This document shows, one piece after another, positions 7,209-12,942 of a stretch of DNA of 12,942 nt (position 1 is its first letter; each line of letters begins with the position of its first letter). The position numbers and the translations under genes were made by a program. Location of the stretch: assembly GCA_937900125.1 (NCBI GenBank), contig CALCEK010000294.1, positions 1 to 12,942 on the forward strand, in the 5' to 3' direction. The DNA is from an uncultured Treponema sp. GTDB taxonomy: Bacteria; Spirochaetota; Spirochaetia; Treponematales; Treponemataceae. The notes under the pieces were generated by a model that was not told the DNA's origin, ran no database searches, and saw only the letters and a program-made list of their open reading frames with translations.

Positions 7209-7703
7209 ATGGCTCAAAAAACAAAAAAGACAAATGCCATGAGGATTTTGGATTCGCTGGGGATTTCCTACCGAATCCATCCTTATGACGATGACGGCGA
7301 ACACACGTTAGAACGCGGGGCAGCAATTTCTCTTGCGCAAAAGTTGGGAATTGAAAGTGCGCGTGTTTTTAAGACTATTTTAATGCGAAACGAAAAGCGC
7401 GAATGTTTCGTTTTTTGTCAAAGTGCTGGATGCGAAATAAATCTTAAAAAAACGAGAACAATTTGCGGGGCAAAAGAAATTTCTCCTGTAAAACCAGAAG
7501 AATTGCTTTCTCTTACGGGCTATGTTCGGGGAGGTTGTTCTCCGCTTGGAATGAAGCGCAATTTTCCCACGTACATCGATGAATCTATTTTGAAACATCA
7601 AAGCATTTTTGTGAGCGCAGGACAACGCGGTTTGCAAATGGAACTTTCGCCGTCAGATTTAATAAAAGCCACAAATGCCACCGTTGCGGATTTAGCTTTG
7701 TAA
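7209..7703 (+). CDS. ybaK: YbaK/EbsC-family aminoacyl-tRNA deacylase (Cys-tRNA(Pro) type)
   Basis: Members of this family hydrolyse mischarged tRNAs in trans. YbaK itself clears Cys-tRNA(Pro) formed by prolyl-tRNA synthetase. The 164-residue product shows the family features: a short N-terminal helix with LDSLGI, VFKTIL with the candidate catalytic lysine (K55), and the diagnostic YVRGGCSPLGMKRNFPTYID block (105-124). It ends soon after a SAGQRG stretch, as in standalone YbaK proteins. ATG 7209 is one base after the SPOR stop and has no Shine-Dalgarno of its own, so translation probably depends on coupling. An in-frame TTG at 7194 would overlap the upstream gene and is less likely. Substrate specificity within the YbaK/ProX group is inferred. 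Confidence 0.88.
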   Translation: MAQKTKKTNAMRILDSLGISYRIHPYDDDGEHTLERGAAISLAQKLGIESARVFKTILMRNEKRECFVFCQSAGCEINLKKTRTICGAKEISPVKPEELLSLTGYVRGGCSPLGMKRNFPTYIDESILKHQSIFVSAGQRGLQMELSPSDLIKATNATVADLAL

Positions 7704-7744
7704 TAGGAACAAAAATTGCTTTTGTGAAATATCTGTGTGAGATG

Positions 7745-7773
7745 TTGAATATTTATTCATTTTTTTGCATACT
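7745..7773 (+). promoter_or_regulatory. Candidate promoter for purB, probably leaderless
   Basis: TTGAAT (7745-7750) and CATACT (7768-7773) are separated by 17 bases, matching 4 of 6 at both boxes. The ATG at 7780 lies six bases after the -10, so transcription would begin at or next to the start codon. No Shine-Dalgarno precedes the ATG. The upstream stretch includes a weak AT-only hairpin, ACAAAA/TTTTGT (7709-7725), just after the preceding stop. Confidence 0.45.
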
Positions 7774-7779
7774 ATTTGT

Positions 7780-9201
7780 ATGAATCAGCGTAATATTTTT
7801 GAAAACATTTCTTGTATTGACCATAGATACTCACTTTCTGAAGCAGAAGTTTTTTCTGGACTTTCAGAATATATTTCCGAAGAAGCTTCTGTGCGTAGTT
7901 GTGCGCGGGCAGAAGCCGCACTTATTAAGGCTCATTTAAGAATTCGTGGTGAACTTACAGAGCAAATTTCAGCGGAATTAGATACAGTCGCTTCTCAAAT
8001 TGACCCAGCGGAAGTTTATGCGGAAGAGGAAAAAACTCATCACAATATTCGTGCGCTTGTAAACGTTTTTAAGACAAAACTTCCTCCAACATTGGCTCCG
8101 CTTGTTCACCTTGGGGCAACAAGTGTTGACATTCTTGACACCGCACTTTCTTGTCGAATGCGCGATGTAACTCAAAAAGTTGTGCTTCCAGAATTAAAAT
8201 TGCTCGAAAAAGCATTGTGCGATATTGTTTTGCGTGAAGCCGAAACTCCTCAGGTCGGAAGAACTCATGGGCAACACGCTGTTCCAATCACTTTTGGCTG
8301 GAGTATTGCGGAATTTGTGTCGCGTTTGGGAAAATCGATTTTGCGCATTGATGAATTGAGCAAGCAATTAAAAGGAAAACTTGCAGGACCAGTTGGCAGT
8401 TATAATGGACCTAGCATGATTGTAAAAGACCCTGAGGAACTTGAGCGCATTTACACCGCATTTTTAGGTTTAGAGCCGAGTGAATATTCAAATCAGCTTG
8501 TTGAACCTGAATATCTTTTGCGTTTGCTTTTAGAAATGAATGTTGCATTTGGAATTATAGCAAATTTGGCAGACGATTTAAGGAATCTTCAACGTAGCGA
8601 AATTGGAGAAGTGTTTGAATATTTTTCTTCAACACAAGTTGGTTCGTCAACAATGCCGCAAAAACGCAACCCATGGAACAGTGAACACGTAAAATCTTTG
8701 TGGAAAGCATTTTCACCTCGCGTTTTAACATTTTATATGGATCAAATTTCTGAACACCAGAGAGACCTTACCAATTCGGCAAGCCAACGCTTTATTGCAG
8801 ATTATGTTGCAGGCTTTACGATGGCCGTTTCAAGAATGAAGTCGGTTGTTTTGGGCTTGCAAGCCGATAGGGAATCAATGGCTAAGAATCTCGCTTCTGC
8901 TGGCGGAAAAGTAAAAGGAGGCGTTTTAGCTGAACCCGCCTATATTTTGCTCGGAGAAGCTGGTGTAAATGACGGACACGAACTTATCAGGAAAATTACA
9001 CTCGAGGCAGAAAAAAGCGGAAAAACTTTCTTTGAAGTCTTAAAAACACACAGTGACGAGTGGGAAAAAATCTCCGAACAACTAAAAAAACTCGGTGTAG
9101 AAAATCCCGAAAATTTCTTTGCAAATCCAGCCCTTTATCGCGGAAAAGCTGCGGAAAAATCAGCTAGAATTGCAAAAAAATACGCAAACTTGATGGGCTA
9201 A
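7780..9201 (+). CDS. purB: Adenylosuccinate lyase
   Basis: PurB removes fumarate from SAICAR in de novo purine synthesis and from adenylosuccinate in AMP formation, in the cytoplasm as a homotetramer. The 473-residue length is typical. Family features are LVHLGATSVDILDTA (108-122); VGRTHGQHAVPITFG (159-173), carrying a catalytic-type histidine (H163); and the lyase superfamily signature GSSTMPQKRNP (288-298), whose serines form the mobile catalytic loop. The MPQKRNPWNSEH form differs from the MPHKRNP of many bacterial PurB proteins. The start is ATG 7780. A TTG at 7765 would add five residues overlapping the apparent promoter. It appears to be a single-gene unit, with 76 bases upstream and a gene-free stretch downstream. 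Confidence 0.95.
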   Translation: MNQRNIFENISCIDHRYSLSEAEVFSGLSEYISEEASVRSCARAEAALIKAHLRIRGELTEQISAELDTVASQIDPAEVYAEEEKTHHNIRALVNVFKTKLPPTLAPLVHLGATSVDILDTALSCRMRDVTQKVVLPELKLLEKALCDIVLREAETPQVGRTHGQHAVPITFGWSIAEFVSRLGKSILRIDELSKQLKGKLAGPVGSYNGPSMIVKDPEELERIYTAFLGLEPSEYSNQLVEPEYLLRLLLEMNVAFGIIANLADDLRNLQRSEIGEVFEYFSSTQVGSSTMPQKRNPWNSEHVKSLWKAFSPRVLTFYMDQISEHQRDLTNSASQRFIADYVAGFTMAVSRMKSVVLGLQADRESMAKNLASAGGKVKGGVLAEPAYILLGEAGVNDGHELIRKITLEAEKSGKTFFEVLKTHSDEWEKISEQLKKLGVENPENFFANPALYRGKAAEKSARIAKKYANLMG

Positions 9202-9395
9202 AAGCTTAAAAGTTTTTTGGAACAAACGTTTCATTCTCGTTTTCGATTTTGCGCAGGAGTTTTAGGGCATCTCGAAAAACTCGTTTTAGATAATTTTTCA
9301 GAGATGTCATCGCATTTTCAAAGTTATCGGCTTTCTTCGAAAGCTTTAAAAATTGCAATTTTTAGAGGTTTCCTTTACGGACTTTGCGCAATACC
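9202..9395 (+). other. Hairpin-rich intergenic stretch after purB, no convincing gene
   Basis: Several inverted repeats are packed here. CATCTCGAAAAA (9268-9279) pairs with TTTTTCAGAGATG (9294-9306, one bulged A). GAGTTTT (9257-9263) pairs with AAAACTC (9276-9282), which excludes the previous stem. GCTTTC/GAAAGC (9330-9344) has a tiny TTC loop. A perfect 18-bp palindrome spans 9347-9364. A 60-codon frame from a TTG at 9217 to 9399 crosses it but has no ribosome site and no recognisable domain. The stretch could be a small RNA, a dispersed repeat or a decayed end of purB. Confidence 0.45.
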
Positions 9396-9424
9396 TTGAC
9401 CTAAGTGATATTATTTTCTATTAT
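9396..9424 (+). promoter_or_regulatory. Sigma-70 promoter for the lolA-like/rodZ-like/rimO/uvrD run
   Basis: TTGACC (9396-9401) and TATTAT (9419-9424) each match 5 of 6 consensus bases and are exactly 17 bases apart. Transcription would start near 9431, giving a leader of about 40 bases before the ATG at 9472. This is the best sigma-70 match in the window. The close spacing of the following four genes suggests it drives them all. Confidence 0.7.
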
Positions 9425-9471
9425 ATGGAACATCTAAAAGTTCAAAAATCCATTTGTTTTGGGAGATGCGA

Positions 9472-10140
9472 ATGAAGAGATGCAGCCTTTTTTTTGTTAG
9501 TACGCTGCTATTTTTTCTTAATTCTGTTTTGTTAAATGCCCAGTCTTTTTTAACTGCGAGTCAGTATTTTAAAGAAGTAAGCGATTATTATGCAACTATA
9601 AAAGATTACGAGGCGGATATTAGCATAGAAACTGGGAAAAACTCACTTTTTGGTCATGTTTCGTATAAGCAACCCGAAATGCTCAGAATTGATTTTTCTA
9701 ATCCAGCCGAACAGGTCATTTTGTTCAACGGTGATAATCTTGTGATTTACTTGCCAGGCTACTCTGCAATATTAGAGCAAGCTGTTATAAGTTCAGGAAA
9801 TGCGGCTACTGCGCAAGGGCTTGCACTTTTGCGGCGATATTATACGATTGCCTATGAAACAGGCCCAGACTCTGTTCCATTTGACGAAGATGATGAAGAA
9901 AATGTCGTAAATCTTTTGTTAAAGCGGCGTTCTGCCTCTGAGTCATTTACGCAAATAAAGCTTTCTGTCGGTTCTGATTCAAAGCTTATCCGCAAAGTAG
10001 AAGCTCGCACGGCGCAAGGAACAAGTTTTACCTTTGTATTTTCAAATTATAATTTGAATTCATCTATTAGCGACCAGCGTTTTATTTATGACCCGCCGTC
10101 TTCTGCAAATAATTACAATAACTTTTTGTTTTCGGAGTAA
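9472..10140 (+). CDS. LolA-like outer-membrane lipoprotein carrier family protein
   Basis: LolA carries lipoproteins across the periplasm to the outer membrane. The 222-residue product has a signal peptide (Lys-Arg, then a hydrophobic core to about residue 21, probable cleavage after A23 in LNAQS). There is no lipobox, so a soluble periplasmic protein is expected. The mature part has the LolA-fold pattern: YYATIKDYEADISIET, a GHVSYKQPEMLRIDFSNP strand pair (about 63-80), then VILFNGDNLVIYLPG. Overall similarity to canonical LolA is partial, so family membership is inferred. ATG 9472 is preferred because GGGAG (9461-9465) sits six bases upstream. ATG 9466 and TTG 9454 in the same frame fit less well. 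It leads a four-gene run. Confidence 0.78.
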   Translation: MKRCSLFFVSTLLFFLNSVLLNAQSFLTASQYFKEVSDYYATIKDYEADISIETGKNSLFGHVSYKQPEMLRIDFSNPAEQVILFNGDNLVIYLPGYSAILEQAVISSGNAATAQGLALLRRYYTIAYETGPDSVPFDEDDEENVVNLLLKRRSASESFTQIKLSVGSDSKLIRKVEARTAQGTSFTFVFSNYNLNSSISDQRFIYDPPSSANNYNNFLFSE

Positions 10141-10146
10141 GCGAGG

Positions 10147-11292
10147 ATGGAAAGTTACGGCGATATTTTAAAGAAAGCGCGTGAAGCAAAAAATCTTTCC
10201 GTAGAACAAGTTGAGCGGGAAACTTCAATAATTCACCAGTACATTATCGGACTTGAAGAAGAACAATCGGACGTTTTTCCTGGCGAGCCATATCTTATAG
10301 GATTTTTGCAAAATTATGCGGAGTATTTAGGCTTAAATCCAGAAAATTTGCTTCGGCTGTACCATGCAAAAAAAATTCAAGAATCACCTATTCCGCGCGA
10401 ATTGCTCCAAAAAAATCCCCCAAAATTTCTTTTACCTCTTATAATTACGTTGGCTGTTTTGTTGATTGTGGGTGGCGGAATTTATTTGTTCTTTTTTGTG
10501 TTTAAGATTCCCGAAAAAAGAAAAGCTCGAGCAGAACTTGTGGAAGAAAAAGTAAAAATTCACCAGTATGAGTTTTTAGGCGAAACCGAAACACACCGAA
10601 TGTACAAGGGAGACCAAATTTTACTCCCCGCAAAAACTGGAGATGGACACATTGTTTTAACGGTTAGCAATACAGTCGGCGATTTTGCTATACACACGCC
10701 AGCGGGAACTCAGCATATTGCATTGAGTGAAGAACGCGAGCTTGACATTGATGGCGATGGCGAAGGCGATATTATTTTATATGTTAGCGATGTTAGTTCT
10801 TCTGACGCAAGTCGAGGGGCTGAAGTTCGCATGATTGACAAAAATTCTGAAGATGCCTACATCGACAGTTTTGACACCGAAGAAAATTCGCTTGAAGAGT
10901 CAACGCTTGGTTCAACAATTGTCAATACCTCAAAACAAAATTCTTCTAGGCAAGTTGTTATTCACGAAGATAACAGAACATATCCGTTTACAATTCGAAT
11001 TACTTTTCGTTCTCCTTGCGTTTTCCGCTATCTTATTGACCCCGACCGTACAGTGCGCCGAAACACGACTGTAGAAAATTATTATCGAAACGGAGACTCC
11101 ATGACTTTGTCGCCAAATGATGGTGTTCGCATTTGGACAAGCAATATCAATGCCATGCGAATTCAGGTTGTGGCGAACACTTCTTCTTATGATTTGGAAG
11201 TTGGAAAAGCGGGACAAGTCGGTGTGGAAGATATAAAATGGGTTCGAAGCGGAGATAGAAAATACAGTTTGGTTGTACAGGAACTTGACTGA
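10147..11292 (+). CDS. RodZ-like protein: cytoplasmic HTH, one membrane segment, periplasmic domain
   Basis: RodZ links the MreB cytoskeleton to the cell-wall elongation machinery. The 381-residue product begins with an HTH_25-type domain (about 4-75: GDILKKAREAKNLSVEQVE, then YIIGLEEEQ and YLIGFLQNYAEYLGL). A juxtamembrane stretch, one membrane segment (about 94-119) and a basic stop-transfer (KIPEKRKAR) follow. The remaining 260 residues should be periplasmic. They hold an Asp-rich loop DIDGDGEGD (200-208), a Ser/Glu-rich spacer (about 213-265) and a beta-rich C-terminus that may correspond to the RodZ DUF4115-like domain. The GGAG at 10134-10137, overlapping the end of the lolA-like gene, is the likely ribosome site. 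The stop overlaps the rimO ATG (TGATG). RodZ function is inferred from architecture. Confidence 0.75.
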   Translation: MESYGDILKKAREAKNLSVEQVERETSIIHQYIIGLEEEQSDVFPGEPYLIGFLQNYAEYLGLNPENLLRLYHAKKIQESPIPRELLQKNPPKFLLPLIITLAVLLIVGGGIYLFFFVFKIPEKRKARAELVEEKVKIHQYEFLGETETHRMYKGDQILLPAKTGDGHIVLTVSNTVGDFAIHTPAGTQHIALSEERELDIDGDGEGDIILYVSDVSSSDASRGAEVRMIDKNSEDAYIDSFDTEENSLEESTLGSTIVNTSKQNSSRQVVIHEDNRTYPFTIRITFRSPCVFRYLIDPDRTVRRNTTVENYYRNGDSMTLSPNDGVRIWTSNINAMRIQVVANTSSYDLEVGKAGQVGVEDIKWVRSGDRKYSLVVQELD

Positions 11293-12752
11293 TGCTAAAA
11301 CAAAAAACGTTTTTCTTAGACCAGCATGGTTGCGCAAAGAATCAGGTTGACGGCGAGTTAATGATTACTCGGCTTGAAGCGATGGGACTTGTACGCACAG
11401 ATTTTCCAGAAAAAGCCGACCTTATAATTGTAAACAGTTGCGGTTTTATTGAAAGCGCAAAAAAAGAAAGTCTTGATTCAGTCTTAAATGCTAAAAATTC
11501 GTATCCAAATGCAAAAATTTTACTTGCGGGTTGCCTTGCCGAACGTTACGCTAAAATTTTTTCTTCTGAATTGCCAGAGGCAGATGGAATTTTTGGAAAT
11601 GGAGATATTTCTGCAATAGATTCCGTTGTAGAAAAACTTTTTTTAGGCGAGCGACCCATTGTAACGCCGCCACAACGGGGTGTTTGCTGTGGTGACAGAA
11701 ATTTGCTCCTCAATTTTAACGGGAGTGCTTACGTAAAAATCACCGAAGGTTGCGACAATCATTGTACTTTTTGCGCAATTCCATTGATTCGGGGAAAATT
11801 GCGTTCTCGACCTGCAAAAGATATTGTCCAAGAAATTGAATTTTTGGTTCACGAAAAAAATATTGTTGAAATAAACTTAATTGGTCAGGATTTGGCAGCA
11901 TACGGTTGTGGCAAAGAAGATGATGTTTTTTTTGATGGAACAAATGGTCATTCGGCAATGTTTGAAAAACAAAAATCGCCTATATTCAAGACTGAAAATA
12001 ATCTTAAAACAGAAAAATCATATTTGCTTCGTCTTTTACAAGAAATTGCAAAAATTGATGGAAAGTTTTGGGTGCGACTTTTGTACATCCACCCAGACCA
12101 TTTTGATTTAGATATTTTACAACTTATTAAGACTGATTTAAGATTTCTTCCATATTTTGACATTCCATTCCAATCGGGAAGCACTTCTGTAATTGGCGCA
12201 ATGAATCGAAAGGGCAGTGCGGAAGATTATATTTCTTTGGTGGAAAAAATTAAGTCTGAAATTCCAAATGTTTGCATTAGAACGACATTTTTAACGGGTT
12301 TTCCTGGCGAAAAAGAGGAAAATGCTTTGGAAACACAAGAATTTCTTAAAAAAATACAAAGTGACTGGAGCGGTTGCTTTTCTTATAGCAAAGAAGAGGA
12401 CACTCCTGCGGCACGATTTTCTGGAAAAGTTCCCAAAAAAATTGCTTTGCAACGTGCTAAAGTGCTAGAATCCATTCAGGAAAAAATTACCGAAGAACGT
12501 TTGAGTTTACGCTTGGGGGAGGTTTACGATGTTCTTGTTGAAGAAATTGTTGCGCCTTCTGAACAATCAGATTCGGGGCTTGCTATTGGTAGAACTTGGT
12601 TTGAAGCCCCCGAAGTTGACGGAAATATTGTGATTCGTTACGAATTAGATGATAAGAGGGCAGTGAACTCAATTGTGCCAGGAAAATTTGTGCGCGTAAA
12701 AGCTTTGAGCGTTTCTGGCGTAGACATTGACGGCATTTTTGTGGGTGAATAA
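11292..12752 (+). CDS. rimO: RimO, ribosomal protein S12 methylthiotransferase
   Basis: RimO is a radical-SAM enzyme with two iron-sulfur clusters that methylthiolates a conserved aspartate of ribosomal protein S12. The 486-residue product has the N-terminal methylthiotransferase domain with cluster cysteines C14, C50 and C81. VNSCGFIESAKKES (47-60) is the RimO-type version of this region and argues against MiaB. The radical-SAM motif GCDNHCTFC (C154, C158, C161) and a C-terminal TRAM domain (about 410-486) follow. YIHPDHFD and DIPFQSGS lie in the SAM barrel. Residues about 207-243 form a hydrophilic insertion where most RimO proteins have a short turn. Extra cysteines C132 and C133 precede the SAM motif. 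The ATG overlaps the upstream stop as TGATG, with AGGAA upstream. Confidence 0.95.
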   Translation: MLKQKTFFLDQHGCAKNQVDGELMITRLEAMGLVRTDFPEKADLIIVNSCGFIESAKKESLDSVLNAKNSYPNAKILLAGCLAERYAKIFSSELPEADGIFGNGDISAIDSVVEKLFLGERPIVTPPQRGVCCGDRNLLLNFNGSAYVKITEGCDNHCTFCAIPLIRGKLRSRPAKDIVQEIEFLVHEKNIVEINLIGQDLAAYGCGKEDDVFFDGTNGHSAMFEKQKSPIFKTENNLKTEKSYLLRLLQEIAKIDGKFWVRLLYIHPDHFDLDILQLIKTDLRFLPYFDIPFQSGSTSVIGAMNRKGSAEDYISLVEKIKSEIPNVCIRTTFLTGFPGEKEENALETQEFLKKIQSDWSGCFSYSKEEDTPAARFSGKVPKKIALQRAKVLESIQEKITEERLSLRLGEVYDVLVEEIVAPSEQSDSGLAIGRTWFEAPEVDGNIVIRYELDDKRAVNSIVPGKFVRVKALSVSGVDIDGIFVGE

Positions 12753-12942
12753 ATGGATTCTGAAACCTACCTTAAAGTGTTAAATAAAGAACAAAGGGAA
12801 GCGGTCGTTTACAATGGCGATTCTCTTTTGATTTTAGCAGGTGCGGGTTCTGGAAAAACACGAGTTATAACTTTTAGAATTGCGCACATGCTCGACAAGG
12901 GAATTCCTCAGAGTCAGATTTTAGCCCTAACCTTTACCAATA
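12753..12942 (+). CDS. UvrD/PcrA/Rep-type superfamily 1 DNA helicase (N-terminal 63 codons)
   Basis: These helicases unwind DNA 3' to 5' in nucleotide-excision or mismatch repair and replication restart. The visible part contains the Q motif (LNKEQREAV, 10-18), Walker A in LILAGAGSGKTRVIT (26-40) and the start of motif Ia (ILALTFTN, ending at residue 63), after which the window stops. The ATG directly abuts the rimO stop codon (TAA then ATG), so it is probably translationally coupled and part of the same operon. The fragment cannot separate UvrD, PcrA and Rep, so no symbol is given. Confidence 0.93.
   Translation, partial: MDSETYLKVLNKEQREAVVYNGDSLLILAGAGSGKTRVITFRIAHMLDKGIPQSQILALTFTN

Noticed and set aside
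7704..7730. Intrinsic terminator after the ybaK-like gene
   Set aside because: The ACAAAA/TTTTGT stem has almost no G-C pairs and lacks a following T-run, so it would not be a stable terminator.
1419..9231. GGAACAAAYGTTT at 1419-1431 and 9219-9231, with a related GGAACAAA at 7706-7713, as a shared operator
   Set aside because: The match is short, AT-rich and partly self-palindromic, and its position relative to promoters is inconsistent. Chance is likely at this length.
1..12942. Mobile element, prophage, defence system or CRISPR array
   Set aside because: No transposase, integrase, direct-repeat array or toxin-antitoxin-like gene pair is visible. Coding density and gene types are those of a core chromosome region.

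Overview
The window is an ordinary chromosomal core region from a low-G+C spirochaete, most likely a Treponema of the gut, rumen or oral type. The evidence is the gene content and protein character: a flagellar FliS plus FlgN-like chaperone pair behind a sigma-28 promoter, an FtsH with the Walker B variant IDELDAIGK, a CoaE with a GPMAAGKN P-loop, and SPOR, RodZ-like and LolA-like envelope proteins beside PolA, RimO and UvrD. The assignment rests on recognition, not on a database search.

Layout. (1) 1-1266, minus strand: the N-terminal 422 codons of ftsH, with a good sigma-70 promoter upstream. (2) 1267-1708: a divergent intergenic region holding the ftsH promoter, an 88-bp repeat-like element (A) and a near-consensus sigma-28 promoter for the flagellar pair. 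(3) 1709-2672: fliS and a FlgN-like gene. (4) 2683-2773: a second element (B, 91 bp) with perfect 10-bp terminal inverted repeats and an 11-bp box shared with element A. (5) 2871-7703: a tight co-directional run of polA, coaE (TTG start overlapping the polA stop), a SPOR-domain protein and a YbaK/EbsC deacylase. The polA promoter sits so close to the ATG that the mRNA looks leaderless. (6) 7780-9201: purB, with no Shine-Dalgarno and also probably leaderless. (7) 9202-9395: a hairpin-rich stretch with no convincing gene. (8) 9396-12942: a sigma-70 promoter followed by a LolA-like secreted protein, a RodZ-like HTH/membrane protein, rimO (TGATG overlap) and the first 63 codons of a UvrD/PcrA-type helicase abutting the rimO stop.

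How the genes fit together. The flagellar pair probably makes export chaperones for flagellin and hook-associated proteins. The polA run mixes DNA repair, the last step of CoA synthesis, peptidoglycan-associated envelope biology and aminoacyl-tRNA quality control. The last cluster joins envelope biogenesis (LolA-like, RodZ-like) with ribosome modification (RimO) and DNA repair. All coding regions look intact, and I see no mobile genes, CRISPR arrays, tRNAs or rRNAs. I found no large undescribed system. The most interesting signals are the A/B repeat pair, the two apparently leaderless genes and the structured stretch after purB.
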